A DNA stretch of 64,000 nucleotides from Desulfofundulus luciae (GCF_030813795.1 NZ_JAUSUX010000002.1:124001-188000), one strand, 5' to 3'. Positions 42,533 to 51,588 are shown, counted from the stretch's first letter. Notes: generated by a model from the letters alone, not told the origin. A program made the numbers and translations.

Positions 42533-43918
42533 ATGAATGGTCATGCACAAAGTGCCGGAATGAAAGCTGGTGCGGGCATGCCTGCAGTACCGCAGTCCCA
42601 CGGGTGGTCCGATCTCTGGAAAAAAGAAGACTACTGGGCCATCTGGATGGGCCTGGGCGTTGTGCTGGCCGCCCTGATCTTCTTCTATGCCGGCAGTTCC
42701 ATCAAATCCATTGCCGTGGCGCCGCCCACCTGGGTGGATTTCAGTGAAGTTTCCAAGCATTTCGCTGCCAAATGGATCTGGTACGTCGGGCTTTATGTAC
42801 TCTTTATCGCCCTTTTCACCATAAGCAGCGCAGTCATGGGCTTCAAGGCAGGGGAATTCATTCCCGGCTTCACCATCCTTTTCATTATTTCCACGATCAT
42901 CCTGGTTGTCGGCTCCTGGAAGACGGCCATCGACCTGAACCTGGAGCCACCCCTTTTAGCCCTGCTGCTGGGCATGATCGTCAGTAACGCCTTCAAACTG
43001 CCCAAATGGCTGGATACCACCTTCCGCACGGAATTTTACGTCAAGACCGGTATTGTGTTGCTGGGTGCCACGCTGCCCTTTACCCTGATCATCCAGGCCG
43101 GGCCGGTGGCCTTCCTGCAGGCCACCATTGTGGCGGTGGTGACTTTCCTGACCATCTTCTTTGCTGCCACCCGGCTGTTCGGATTGGACAGGCGCTTCGG
43201 TGCCACCCTGGCCGCCGGCGGATCCATCTGCGGGGTATCGGCCTGCATTGCCCTGGGTGGTGCGGTGAAGGCCAAAAAGGAACACGTCTCCATCGGCATT
43301 TCCCTGGTGGTCATCTGGGCCATCATAATGATTATCGTTCTGCCCCTGGCGGCCAAGGCCATGGGCATGCCGCCCGGCATCGCCGGGGCCTGGATCGGCA
43401 CTTCCGAATTTGCCGATGCGGCCGGTTTTGCGGCGGCTGCGGCCATCGGTGACGAAGCGGCCATCCGTTCCTTCACCCTGATGAAGGTGGTGGGCCGGGA
43501 CATCTGGATCGGCCTGTGGTCGCTGATCATGGCCATTATCGCCTGCACGGTGTGGGAGCGTAGCTGCTCCGCCGGACAGGGCGAAAAGGTAAACGCCATG
43601 GAAGTATGGTGGCGCTTCCCCAAGTTTGTCATCGGCTTTTTCCTGGCTTCCCTGATCATGACCTTTGTGGCCATGCAGTTTTCACCGGCGGAATTTAAAA
43701 AGGTGCTTACCCCCGAGGTTATCGGACCCATCAAGACTTTACGCACCTGGACCTTTGTCTTTACCTTCCTTTCTATCGGATTTACCACCCGCTTCCGGGA
43801 ACTGACCGCCTTCGGCTGGAAGCCCCTGGCTGCCTTTACCCTGGGCGTGGCCGTAAACGTGCCCCTGGGTTACGTCCTGTCGGTGCTCATCTTCGGCCAT
43901 TACTGGGCGAAGATTTGA
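42533..43918 (+). CDS. YeiH-family putative anion (sulfate/sulfite) exporter
   Basis: A 461-residue membrane protein of the UPF0324/YeiH family with about eleven hydrophobic helices. Family segments are LLLGMIVSNAFKLP, KTGIVLLGATLPFTLI, AAGGSICGVSACIALGGAVK and GTSEFADAAGFAAAAAIGDE. Members are annotated as sulfate exporters, but function is shown for very few. ATG 42533, after GGGGAGGG, is preferred to an in-frame start at 42485; an N-terminal cytoplasmic extension of about 40 residues is unusual. It is divergent from the two-component genes and followed by a second paralogue. Confidence 0.85.
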   Translation: MNGHAQSAGMKAGAGMPAVPQSHGWSDLWKKEDYWAIWMGLGVVLAALIFFYAGSSIKSIAVAPPTWVDFSEVSKHFAAKWIWYVGLYVLFIALFTISSAVMGFKAGEFIPGFTILFIISTIILVVGSWKTAIDLNLEPPLLALLLGMIVSNAFKLPKWLDTTFRTEFYVKTGIVLLGATLPFTLIIQAGPVAFLQATIVAVVTFLTIFFAATRLFGLDRRFGATLAAGGSICGVSACIALGGAVKAKKEHVSIGISLVVIWAIIMIIVLPLAAKAMGMPPGIAGAWIGTSEFADAAGFAAAAAIGDEAAIRSFTLMKVVGRDIWIGLWSLIMAIIACTVWERSCSAGQGEKVNAMEVWWRFPKFVIGFFLASLIMTFVAMQFSPAEFKKVLTPEVIGPIKTLRTWTFVFTFLSIGFTTRFRELTAFGWKPLAAFTLGVAVNVPLGYVLSVLIFGHYWAKI

Positions 43919-44046
43919 CGAAATGTTTACATGCCTGCCGTGCCCTGCCCCTGTACCGGGCGGGGCTTTTATTTGTTCCTCCCTTTTGCTAAAATTAAAA
44001 AAGGTTTATATGAATTTTTGCCATTTCTCCCCGGAGGGCTGGTTTC

Positions 44047-45168
44047 GTGGGCAAGATTATTATTTTCGCCAAAACTATCCCCGGTATTTTGCTCATGCTG
44101 GCCATTGCCTTTCTGGCCCGGGGCGGAGGCGATTTGGGATTGCCCTGGTGGCCGGGGCTGGAGAGTCTTCTCGCCGGCAGCCCTCTGGCCAGGAGGGTGT
44201 TTATTGATATTCTTCATCTGAACCACATTCTTATCTCCATTATCCTGGGTATGCTGGTGGGGAATCTTTTGGGCATACCCCGCTGGGCGGCGGCAGGCAT
44301 CCGGACTTCCAGCCTGTTCATTAAAATAGGCGTCATTTTACTGGGTTCGCTTTACAGCGTCATGGATCTGGCTGCACTGGGCAGCACGGCGGCAATCATC
44401 ATTGTGTGCTTTATCGTCTTTATGCTGTTGTTCACCGTCTGGTTGGGTAACAGGGTGGGTATGGACCCGGCCGGTGCGGCCACCCTGGCGGCAGGCACGG
44501 CGGTATGCGGTGTTTCGGCCATTCTGGCCACCGCCCCGGCGGTGCGGGCCAGGAACACCGACGTGGTGTACTCCATTGCCACCATTCTTTTCTTTGGCCT
44601 GATTAGCCTGTTTGTCTTTCCAGTGGTGGGTACGCTGGCAGGTTTGAGCCCCCACCAGTTTGGCGTATGGGCCGGCACGGGCATCATGAATTCCGGTCAG
44701 GTTCTGGCGGTATGTCTCACCTTTGACCCGGGTACCGTTACCCATCCTTCGGTAAGCCTGAAAACCGGGGAGATTTACAACCTGACGCGGGTAATTTTCC
44801 TGCCCTTCGTGGTGCTTTTCCTGGCCCTGTTTGCCAGCCGCTACTTTACGGTGGAGGACGAAGTCAGCATTAATACCGGCCTGTGGAGTAGATTTCCCGT
44901 TTTTGTGCTGGGTTTTCTGACCATGGTTTTGCTCACTTCTTTTGGCTTTCTGGGGCCCACGTCGCCGCCTTCCAGGGAACTCACCATCATCCGGCACCTG
45001 TACAGCTGGTTTTTTGCCATCGGCCTGGCCGGCCAGGGGATGCGGATATCTCTGGCTGAATTGCGCCGGGCGGGGAGCAAGCCGCTTTTGGTGGGCACAG
45101 TGGCCGCCTTCCTGAAGGCCCTGCTGGCTCTCATTGTGGTGATCCTGTTTGTGCCGCGGGAGCCCTGA
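44047..45168 (+). CDS. Second YeiH-family transporter
   Basis: A 373-residue paralogue of the preceding gene, at the usual family length. It has ISIILGMLVGNLLGIPRW, FIKIGVILLGSLYSVMDL, AAGTAVCGVSAILATAPAVRA and GIMNSGQVLAVCLTF. Sequence identity to its neighbour is clearly low, so the pair is not a recent duplication. It starts at GTG 44047 with CGGAGGG upstream. Together with the next small gene it probably completes the operon. Confidence 0.85.
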   Translation: MGKIIIFAKTIPGILLMLAIAFLARGGGDLGLPWWPGLESLLAGSPLARRVFIDILHLNHILISIILGMLVGNLLGIPRWAAAGIRTSSLFIKIGVILLGSLYSVMDLAALGSTAAIIIVCFIVFMLLFTVWLGNRVGMDPAGAATLAAGTAVCGVSAILATAPAVRARNTDVVYSIATILFFGLISLFVFPVVGTLAGLSPHQFGVWAGTGIMNSGQVLAVCLTFDPGTVTHPSVSLKTGEIYNLTRVIFLPFVVLFLALFASRYFTVEDEVSINTGLWSRFPVFVLGFLTMVLLTSFGFLGPTSPPSRELTIIRHLYSWFFAIGLAGQGMRISLAELRRAGSKPLLVGTVAAFLKALLALIVVILFVPREP

Positions 45169-45190
45169 AAAAGGAAAAGGGGTGCTAGAA

Positions 45191-45334
45191 ATGTTGCTAT
45201 ATCCGGATAAAAACGAAGATCCCCCGGGGGATGGGGAAGAAATTTTTTTCGTGTTTTTTACGGAAAGGATGGAGGACTATCTGGCCCTTTCCCTGGCGGC
45301 GTTAATCCTGATCATCATTCTCTTATTTTTTTAA
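45191..45334 (+). CDS. 47-residue single-helix membrane protein
   Basis: A small protein with an acidic N-terminal half (DKNEDPPGDGEEIFF) and one C-terminal transmembrane helix (LALSLAALILIIILLFF). AAAAGGGGTG precedes ATG 45191, giving good support for translation. It begins 22 bases after the second YeiH gene and could be an accessory subunit. No family was recognised. Confidence 0.6.
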   Translation: MLLYPDKNEDPPGDGEEIFFVFFTERMEDYLALSLAALILIIILLFF

Positions 45335-45446
45335 AATGGCGGAACCCCGCCGCCGGTAGACAGGGAAAGAGATTTATCCGGCAAAAGCGGAAAAAAAATC
45401 CTTTGTCCACAAAAATGAAAAATATTTGTTTTACATTGGAAAAAAA

Positions 45447-45477
45447 TGAATAACTCTTTCCCCCCTGTTATATACTA
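45447..45477 (+). promoter_or_regulatory. Sigma-G-type promoter of spoVT
   Basis: TGAATA (45447-45452), 18 bases, TATACTA (45471-45477) closely fits the forespore sigma-G consensus (TGAATA-N18-CATACTA). Bacillus spoVT is sigma-G dependent. Confidence 0.75.
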
Positions 45478-45531
45478 TCACTGGAAGAGTTCAATCGCGC
45501 CAGATTGCAAAAAAGGGAGGGAAGGGTGACC

Positions 45532-46092
45532 ATGAAAGCAACGGGTATTGTTCGCCGCATTGATGATCTAGGAAGAGTAGTGATTCCCAAGGAAATCAGA
45601 AGGACGCTGCGCATCCGTGAAGGGGACCCTCTGGAAATTTTTGTAGACAGGGAAGGTGAGGTAATCTTAAAAAAATACTCGCCCATTGGCGAGTTGGGGG
45701 ACTTTGCCAAAGAATATGCCGATTCCCTGCATGAAGCCCTGGGGCACATTGCCTGTATTGCCGACCGGGATACCATTATTGCCGTTGCCGGAGCGCCCAA
45801 GAAGGAATACCTGAATAAACCCATTGGTGCGGCTGTGGAGAAAGTGATGGAAGAACGCAGGGCAGTGATCATCAACAATCCCGGGGAAGATCCCTACTGC
45901 AAGGAATGCTTGACTGCAGAAGAAGGGGAATGCAGGTATTCGGCGGAAGTTATTGCCCCCATCATTGCCGAAGGCGATCCCATTGGAGCGGTGATCCTGG
46001 CCTCCAGGGAACCGGATGTGAAAATGGGCGAACTGGAGTTGAAGCTGGCCGAAACGGCAGCCGGCTTCCTGGCAAAACAAATGGAACAGTAA
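45532..46092 (+). CDS. spoVT: Stage V sporulation protein T
   Basis: A forespore transcription regulator. The AbrB-type DNA-binding domain (about 1-50) reads MKATGIVRRIDDLGRVVIP and KEIRRTLRIREGDPLEIF. A GAF-like domain (about 55-180) follows, with ECLTAEEGECRYSAEVIAPI. The length (186 residues) is normal. ATG 45532 is chosen over an in-frame start nine codons upstream because the AbrB domain starts here and GGGAAGGGTG precedes it. This gene marks the return to the Bacillus-like gene order. Confidence 0.95.
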   Translation: MKATGIVRRIDDLGRVVIPKEIRRTLRIREGDPLEIFVDREGEVILKKYSPIGELGDFAKEYADSLHEALGHIACIADRDTIIAVAGAPKKEYLNKPIGAAVEKVMEERRAVIINNPGEDPYCKECLTAEEGECRYSAEVIAPIIAEGDPIGAVILASREPDVKMGELELKLAETAAGFLAKQMEQ

Positions 46093-46118
46093 AAGGTGGC
46101 CTGCCGGCCACTTTTTTA
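46091..46118 (+). terminator. Terminator of spoVT
   Basis: GGTGGCC (46095-46101) pairs with GGCCACT (46106-46112), followed by TTTTTT. Confidence 0.85.
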
Positions 46119-46264
46119 TTGGGTGCTTATCGCTCGACACATCTCTTTCCCCACATTCAAGCATTCAATTGGATCTAAAATTAACGTCTTGATGTATAAT
46201 TATTTTTGCCGTGCTGACGATATGAACATTGGGGGGTGAAAGACCCGTTTCGGCGGGTTTAATT

Positions 46265-47791
46265 ATGGGTGCACAGATTACCGTGGTTGGATTGGGGCCG
46301 GGCAATCCCGGTCACCTGCCCCTATCCGTGTGGGAGGTGCTGCGCAGGGCGAAACGTTTGTTTTTACGCACCGGGCGGCATCCGGTAGTTCCCTGGCTTA
46401 AAGAAAAAGGCATCTCCTTTGAAACCTTTGATTACCTCTACGAAACCGGCCGGGATTTTCAGGACGTCTACCGGCGCATGGCCGAAACCCTGCTCGGCGA
46501 AGCGGCCGGGGAGCCACTGGTTTTTGCCGTGCCCGGCCATCCCCTGGTGGCGGAAGAGGCCGTGGGGATTGTTTTGGAAGAGGGGCCCCGGCGTGGCCTG
46601 AAGGTGGACGTGCTTCCCGCCATGAGCTTTGTGGATGTGATTTGCAGCGCCCTGGGACTGGATCCGGGCAAGGGGTTGCACCTGGTGGATGGTTTGCGCC
46701 TTGACCGGCAGGAACCGGTACCGGGGGTAGCCAACATCATCTTCCAGGTCTACAGCCGCCTGGTGGCTTCGGACGTAAAATTAACCCTCATGGAGTACTA
46801 TCCCGCGGCCCACCCGGTGACGGTGATCCGGGCGGCAGGGGTCCCTGACCTTGAGCGGATTGAGGAACACCCCCTGTATGAGCTGGACCGGCTGGATTGG
46901 TTTGATCACCTGACCAGCCTGTACCTTCCCCCCTGCCCCGGGGCAGCCGGGAAATGCCATTATCCATTGGATTCCCTGGTTGAGGTGATGGCCACCCTGC
47001 GGGGCGAGCAGGGCTGTCCTTGGGACCGGGAACAGACCCACAAAAGCCTGCGCCCCTTCTTGCTGGAAGAGGCCTACGAAGTGCTGGAAGCTATTGACCA
47101 GGAAGACATGTATAAACTTTGTGAGGAATTGGGAGACTTATTGTTACAGGTGGTATTTCACAGCCAGCTGGCCAGGGAAAAGGGCTTCTTCGACATAAAC
47201 GATGTGGTAAAGGGAATTACCGCTAAAATGCTGCGCCGGCACCCCCATGTCTTTGGAGACGTTCCGGTACGGAACAGCGCGGAAGTTCTTGCCAACTGGG
47301 ACCAGATTAAAGCGCGGGAGGAAGGCAAGGAGAGGCCGGTCTCTCTTTTAAAGGAGGTTCCCCGCTCCCTGCCGGCCCTGTTACAGGCCAGTTCCATTCA
47401 GGCCAGAGCGGCCAGGGTTGGTTTTGACTGGCCCGATTACCGGGGTGCCCTGGACAAAGTTTTCGAGGAGTTGCAGGAAGTAAGACAGGCCCTTTCCGGG
47501 GACAGGAAGGCGGAGCTGGAAAGGGAACTGGGAGATCTGCTTTTTGCAGTGGTTAACCTCTCCAGACTGCTGGGTGTGGAAGCCGAAGTGGCCCTTTACG
47601 GGACCGTTAACCGTTTTCGACGCCGCTTCCAGTACATAGAGGAACGGGCGCGACAATGCGGCCGGGACCTGGCCAGTTTTACCCTGGACCAGCTCGACGC
47701 CTGGTGGGAAGAAGCAAAGAAGGTGGAACGGGCAGAAAAAAAGCGGAATAATTTTCGTGCCGGGAGGAAACCCGGGAGATTTAGCGAATAA
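46265..47791 (+). CDS. mazG: YabN/MazG: tetrapyrrole-methylase domain fused to nucleotide pyrophosphohydrolase
   Basis: A 508-residue fusion as in Bacillus YabN. The N-terminal domain (about 1-230) is a SAM-dependent methylase fold, beginning VVGLGPGNPGHLPL. The C-terminal MazG part (about 240-500) has two NTP-pyrophosphohydrolase units with CPWDREQTHKSL, EEAYEVLEAIDQED, EELGDLLLQVVFHS and later ERELGDLLFAVVNLSRLLG. It probably removes damaged or excess NTPs. ATG 46265 is 26 bases after the ribosome binding site GGGGGGTG, but a hairpin (46241-46260) between them would bring the two together. Confidence 0.93.
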   Translation: MGAQITVVGLGPGNPGHLPLSVWEVLRRAKRLFLRTGRHPVVPWLKEKGISFETFDYLYETGRDFQDVYRRMAETLLGEAAGEPLVFAVPGHPLVAEEAVGIVLEEGPRRGLKVDVLPAMSFVDVICSALGLDPGKGLHLVDGLRLDRQEPVPGVANIIFQVYSRLVASDVKLTLMEYYPAAHPVTVIRAAGVPDLERIEEHPLYELDRLDWFDHLTSLYLPPCPGAAGKCHYPLDSLVEVMATLRGEQGCPWDREQTHKSLRPFLLEEAYEVLEAIDQEDMYKLCEELGDLLLQVVFHSQLAREKGFFDINDVVKGITAKMLRRHPHVFGDVPVRNSAEVLANWDQIKAREEGKERPVSLLKEVPRSLPALLQASSIQARAARVGFDWPDYRGALDKVFEELQEVRQALSGDRKAELERELGDLLFAVVNLSRLLGVEAEVALYGTVNRFRRRFQYIEERARQCGRDLASFTLDQLDAWWEEAKKVERAEKKRNNFRAGRKPGRFSE

Positions 47792-47830
47792 TAAGTCAGA
47801 CTATGTCTAAACCTTCTGAGGGGGGTATTT

Positions 47831-48112
47831 ATGAACAAAGCAGAGCTCATTTCCCAGGTGGCAGAGAAAACAGAGCTGACTAAAAAGGATGCCGAAAAGG
47901 CTGTGAGCGCCGTGCTTGCCGCCATTGAGGAAGCTCTGGCCCGGGGGGATAAGGTTCAACTGGTCGGTTTTGGTACCTTCGAAATTCGTGAACGGGCCGC
48001 CCGCAAGGGCCGCAATCCACAAACAGGGGAAGAAATCGAGATTGCAGCCGCCCGTGTTCCCGTATTCAAAGCCGGCAAAGCCCTGCGGGATGCAGTTTCA
48101 ACTGCTACATAA
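47831..48112 (+). CDS. hup: DNA-binding protein HU
   Basis: A 93-residue histone-like nucleoid protein. The whole HU fold is present: [52 protein letters not shown] and [13 protein letters not shown]. The strong ribosome binding site GAGGGGGG precedes the ATG. It follows mazG by 39 bases and ends at a terminator. HU is at this place, after mazG, in several Clostridia and Bacilli. Confidence 0.96.
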   Translation: MNKAELISQVAEKTELTKKDAEKAVSAVLAAIEEALARGDKVQLVGFGTFEIRERAARKGRNPQTGEEIEIAAARVPVFKAGKALRDAVSTAT

Positions 48113-48125
48113 AAGTAAAGCAGAA

Positions 48126-48157
48126 AGAGGCCTGAAAACTGGGCCTCTATTTATTTT
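48126..48157 (+). terminator. Terminator of hup
   Basis: AGAGGCC (48126-48132) pairs with GGCCTCT (48142-48148), followed by ATTTATTTT. Confidence 0.85.
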
Positions 48158-48295
48158 CTGCGCAAATGATTGCGAATGGACGAGCTAATTGAAGGGACAG
48201 CCCCCATTTTATTTCTTTTTAGCCTGAAATCACCATCGACTTCCTGTGTGTACTTGTGGTAATATTAACAATAAATACCATCGGAGGTGGTCAGT

Positions 48296-48448
48296 ATGTG
48301 TTTGATCAGGCATACCGGAATCCATGGTAAAGGCAGAGGGGAGTCCATTGCCGGGGGGGAGGCGCTTTACCCCGGGTTCAGGGTTTTGTGCCGGGGGACC
48401 GGCCGGGGGTGGCGATGGCGAATGGGTATGGGGGTGAGGGGGCCATGA
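48296..48448 (+). CDS. Possible small protein
   Basis: A 50-codon reading frame from ATG 48296 with a strong, well-placed GGAGGTGG upstream. The product would be Gly- and Arg-rich and begin MCLIRHTGIHGKGRGES. No family is known to me, and the G-rich composition could produce such a frame by chance. Confidence 0.25.
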   Translation: MCLIRHTGIHGKGRGESIAGGEALYPGFRVLCRGTGRGWRWRMGMGVRGP

Positions 48449-48754
48449 CGGTTTAAGGGGCCGGCTGAAGGGGAGATGGTTGGTGGTGCGGGTATTCCAC
48501 AAAAGGTGAGGACGCCTGGTCCAGGAATGCGTGGGGCTGATTTTAAAGAGCCGTTTTTAAAACGCGTAATAACGACGGTACCCCGCCATCAACAAGCACC
48601 AGTTTTCGTGTTACCGTACCGGCCGGCCGTACGGAATTTAAAGGGTAAGGAGGTGTGACAGGCACTGCCGGCGTGGGCATAATTTTACCCCTCCGGGCAA
48701 AAAATAAGGGGCAAATGCCAGCGATGCCTTTTTCGCTACGGAGGGGGAGAAAAG

Positions 48755-49702
48755 ATGTTAAAGCCTGTGTTCACCCGCGCAGTTATTGTCACCACCTTGA
48801 TCGGTCTTTTAATTGCCGGTTGCACCAGGGCGGCGCCCCGTAAGCCGGCACCCCCTGCTCCCGGCCGGGAGCCTACCATCAGCCTCTATGTGAACGAAAC
48901 CGGTGAAAGGAAAAACATAAAATTGGAAGACTATGTGGCCGGCGTAGTGGCGGCGGAAATGGAACCGACCTGGCCGGTCAATGCCCTGGCAGCCCAGGCC
49001 ATTTTGGCCCGCACCTTTACCATGGAAAACATCAGGGCCGGACGGGTAAAGAAACTCCACGGCACCGATGCCTCTACCAGTGTCCAGGAGTTTCAGGCCT
49101 ACGATCCCGCCCGCATTAACAATAACGTGCGGCAGGCCGTGGCCCGCACCCGGGGAGAGGTAGCCATGTACAGGGGGAACTATATCAAGGCCTGGTTCAA
49201 CGCCTGCGATGGTGGTGTGACCGCCTCTGCGGCCGAGGGGCTGGCCTACACCAGGACTCCCACGCCCTATGTGCGGGCAGGTGTGCGGGATAACTGCCTG
49301 TCCATTACCACGCCCGAGAACCGGCACTGGGAGAGACGCATTCCCCTGGAACAGGTCCGGGCGGCAGTAACGAAGATTACCGGGCAGGATCCGGGGCCAA
49401 TTACATCGGTGCGGATAGTGCGCCGCGGCCCCTCGGGCCGGGCCGAACAGTTGCGGATTGGCAGGGTGACCGTGAGCGGCCCGGCACTCCGCCTGGCCCT
49501 GGGGAGCGAATGGGTGCGTTCCATGTTACTTTCCAATGCCCGGATAGAGGGCAATGCCCTGGTCCTCACCGGGAAAGGATACGGGCACGGTGTGGGCATG
49601 TGCCAGTGGGGGGCCAGGCTGCTGGCCCAGAAAGGACGTTCTCCGGAGGATATCGTCCGCTTTTATTTCAAGGACATTGAAATTAGAAAGTTATGGCAGT
49701 AA
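48755..49702 (+). CDS. spoIID: SpoIID/LytB-domain protein, probable lipoprotein
   Basis: Peptidoglycan-hydrolase-type protein needed for engulfment in spore formers. The N-terminus has a lipoprotein signal with lipobox LIAGC (Cys near residue 23). The SpoIID domain contains YVAGVVAAEMEPTWPVNALA, AQAILARTFTMENI, WFNACDGGVTASA and the C-terminal GKGYGHGVGMCQWGA. It is 315 residues long. GGAGGGGGAG precedes the ATG. Whether it is SpoIID itself or a paralogue cannot be settled here; its place between hup and yabP is not that of Bacillus spoIID. Confidence 0.85.
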   Translation: MLKPVFTRAVIVTTLIGLLIAGCTRAAPRKPAPPAPGREPTISLYVNETGERKNIKLEDYVAGVVAAEMEPTWPVNALAAQAILARTFTMENIRAGRVKKLHGTDASTSVQEFQAYDPARINNNVRQAVARTRGEVAMYRGNYIKAWFNACDGGVTASAAEGLAYTRTPTPYVRAGVRDNCLSITTPENRHWERRIPLEQVRAAVTKITGQDPGPITSVRIVRRGPSGRAEQLRIGRVTVSGPALRLALGSEWVRSMLLSNARIEGNALVLTGKGYGHGVGMCQWGARLLAQKGRSPEDIVRFYFKDIEIRKLWQ

Positions 49703-49705
49703 ACA

Positions 49706-49731
49706 GGTGGTTCCCGCCACCGTTTTTTTTT
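49706..49731 (+). terminator. Terminator of spoIID
   Basis: GGTGG (49706-49710) pairs with CCACC (49717-49721), followed by GTTTTTTTTT. Confidence 0.8.
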
Positions 49732-49758
49732 GCATAAAACCCGCCGGGGTGCATAGAT

Positions 49759-50061
49759 ATGAAAGTGAGCAGTCCGGGGGTGAGGTCTGTGGAAGGCAAG
49801 CACAAAGTAATGTTGACCGACCGCAAGTACCTGCTGGTTGAGGGCGTGCGGCACGTGGAGAGCTTTGACGAAAACGAGATCACCCTGGACACCACCATGG
49901 GGTTTCTGACCTTGAAGGGCGAAGGTTTGCATATCACCCAGCTTGACCTGCAAAAAGGCAATCTGACCGCCGAGGGGTTCTTCGCCAGCTTCTTGTTTCA
50001 GGAAGACAAGGGCAGGGGGAGGGCCAAAGGGAAAAACGTGTTAAAACGGCTGTTGAAATAA
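49759..50061 (+). CDS. yabP: Sporulation protein YabP
   Basis: A 100-residue protein required for sporulation under sigma-E control in Bacillus. The YabP family core reads VMLTDRKYLLVEGVRHVESF, DENEITLDTTMGFLTLKGEG and LDLQKGNLTAEGFF. GGGGTG precedes the ATG. yabQ follows, as in Bacillus. Confidence 0.92.
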   Translation: MKVSSPGVRSVEGKHKVMLTDRKYLLVEGVRHVESFDENEITLDTTMGFLTLKGEGLHITQLDLQKGNLTAEGFFASFLFQEDKGRGRAKGKNVLKRLLK

Positions 50062-50105
50062 GGACATAAGCGCGGGCGGCGCTTTTTTTACTGGCCAAGG
50101 TGGTG

Positions 50106-50663
50106 ATGCCCGTGACTCTGGCAGAACAATTAAACGCCTTCCTTTTAACCCTGTTGACCGGTTTAATTTCGGGCTTTGCCTACGATTTCTACCGGGTTTT
50201 GCGGGAAATGCTTCGTCTTAAAAAAGCGGGTACTTTTGCTGGAGACCTGCTCTTCTGGCTATTCCTGCTGGTGGTGGTGTTTGGCCTTTTACTGGTGGGC
50301 AATGATGGTGAGGTGCGCTTTTATGTTTTCCTGGGACTGGCCCTGGGGGCGGGAATACACCTGATCTTTTTTAGTTCTGCTGCCCGTCGTTTTATTTACC
50401 GGAGCATTTACCTCTTCTTGCGGACAATCCAGGTAATTGCGGCCGGGACGGTGGCATTCTTTCGTATACTTACCTTCCCTTTCAGGGTCGTTTTTTTCCT
50501 GGTGGCCTGGCCTGTGGCCCAGGGAGGGCGCGCATTACGCCTGGCGGGCAGGGGGATTGGGCGGGCAGGTAAAAGTGTCTTAGGCCCTCCCGTGCACCGC
50601 TTTTCCGGGGGGTTGCGTACCCGGTGGCAGCGCTTCAGCAGCCGGTGGCGCCCAAGACGGTAA
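50106..50663 (+). CDS. yabQ: Spore cortex protein YabQ
   Basis: A 185-residue membrane protein needed for spore cortex formation. The N-terminal hydrophobic part has LTLLTGLISGFAYDFYRVLR, typical of YabQ, and about four to five transmembrane helices. The C-terminal region is long and strongly basic (SGGLRTRWQRFSSRWRPRR). ATG 50106 or GTG 50112 may be the start, both after AAGGTGG. It directly follows yabP. Confidence 0.9.
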   Translation: MPVTLAEQLNAFLLTLLTGLISGFAYDFYRVLREMLRLKKAGTFAGDLLFWLFLLVVVFGLLLVGNDGEVRFYVFLGLALGAGIHLIFFSSAARRFIYRSIYLFLRTIQVIAAGTVAFFRILTFPFRVVFFLVAWPVAQGGRALRLAGRGIGRAGKSVLGPPVHRFSGGLRTRWQRFSSRWRPRR

Positions 50664-50722
50664 ACGTAAGCTGACAAAAATTAAAACTTTCAAAAAAGAT
50701 ACGAAAAGCCTGTTTTGTCCAG

Positions 50723-50754
50723 ATCGTTCGTCCTCCGGGTGAACGATATTTTTT
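50723..50754 (+). terminator. Terminator after yabQ
   Basis: ATCGTTC (50723-50729) pairs with GAACGAT (50741-50747), followed by ATTTTTT. Confidence 0.88.
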
Positions 50755-50985
50755 ATGGCCGCTCTGCGAGCACAATAAAGTGCTAAGTGCAGTCATGATT
50801 GTCCACAGGCCAGGTGGGAATTATCTTGAATAATATGCCTTAAGCCAGCCGGGTTTTCAACCGCGCCATGGGCGTTCCTCCCAGCCGCTACCGGCAGATT
50901 GTTGCAGCCCGCCGCAGCAAATAGACTTTTTAAACTGTGGCGGAATAACAAATATATGGTGCTTTTTTTATTCAGGAAAGGATTT

Positions 50986-51013
50986 TTGATACTGAATGGA
51001 GAAAAAATATAAC
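50986..51013 (+). promoter_or_regulatory. Possible divIC promoter
   Basis: TTGATA (50986-50991) and TATAAC (51008-51013) are 16 bases apart, about 105 bases before the divIC start. Confidence 0.45.
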
Positions 51014-51117
51014 CCTCTGAATAAGGTTCAGCCTGAAATATCTGCAAAAGGCCAGGCAAAGGTGGTTTTTACCCTGGGCGGCAACTGGCGGGCCCTGATT
51101 TAGGGAGGTGCCAGGTA

Positions 51118-51465
51118 GTGATTTCTTACATCCACCGGAAAAGCGGGTCTTTTCCGTCGCGGTCTGATAGCGGGCGGCGGCGCCTGCGTTTCAACAAAAA
51201 CCGGCTGCCCGGCTTGCTGATGGTGGTTCTACTTTGTTACCTTTTGCTCTCGTTTTTTTCCCAGTTCCACCGCCTGGATGCCATGCAGCAGGATCTGCAG
51301 CAACTCCAGGCTCAGTTGACGGAACTGCAGAAGAAAAATGCGGAGTTAAAACAGCAGCTTAAACTGGTACAGTCGGATGCGTACATAGAACAGGTGGCCA
51401 GGGAGCGCCTGGGCCTGGTAAAGCCGGGAGAGGCACGCATTGTACCGGTGAAGCCGGGGAACTAA
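51118..51465 (+). CDS. divIC: Cell-division protein DivIC/FtsB family
   Basis: A 115-residue bitopic membrane protein of the divisome. A basic cytoplasmic N-terminus (about 1-30) leads to a transmembrane helix (GLLMVVLLCYLLLSFFSQF), a coiled coil (QDLQQLQAQLTELQKKNAEL) and the conserved end DAYIEQVARERLGLVKPGE. It starts at GTG 51118 with GGGAGGTG upstream. It occupies the Bacillus position between yabQ and yabR. Confidence 0.92.
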   Translation: MISYIHRKSGSFPSRSDSGRRRLRFNKNRLPGLLMVVLLCYLLLSFFSQFHRLDAMQQDLQQLQAQLTELQKKNAELKQQLKLVQSDAYIEQVARERLGLVKPGEARIVPVKPGN

Positions 51466-51588
51466 CAGTTTTCCTGTTTTTGGAGCATTAGCCCCGGGAT
51501 TCCGGGAGCAGGCCACGAAGCATCGTCCGGTACCGGCAAAAGCGATGACACGAGCCGTGGGGATATTTCGGGGCAATTAAAATCTTTC

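Larger units (their letters stand above)
48113..48754. other. 642-base gap between hup and spoIID
   Basis: It contains the hup terminator, a possible 50-codon gene, and a CCGTAC/GTACGG hairpin (48614-48634). The S4-domain gene rqcP (yabO), found here in Bacillus, was not seen. The rest is G-rich and shows no recognised feature. Confidence 0.5.
50664..51117 (+). other. 454-base gap before divIC
   Basis: It contains the yabQ terminator and a likely divIC promoter. The remainder, including an A+T-rich stretch around 50930-51000, shows no gene or known RNA. Confidence 0.5.

Noticed and set aside
48655-48843. 62-codon frame with AGGAGGTG upstream, before spoIID
   Set aside because: It overlaps the start and signal peptide of spoIID in another frame, and its product has no protein-like pattern.
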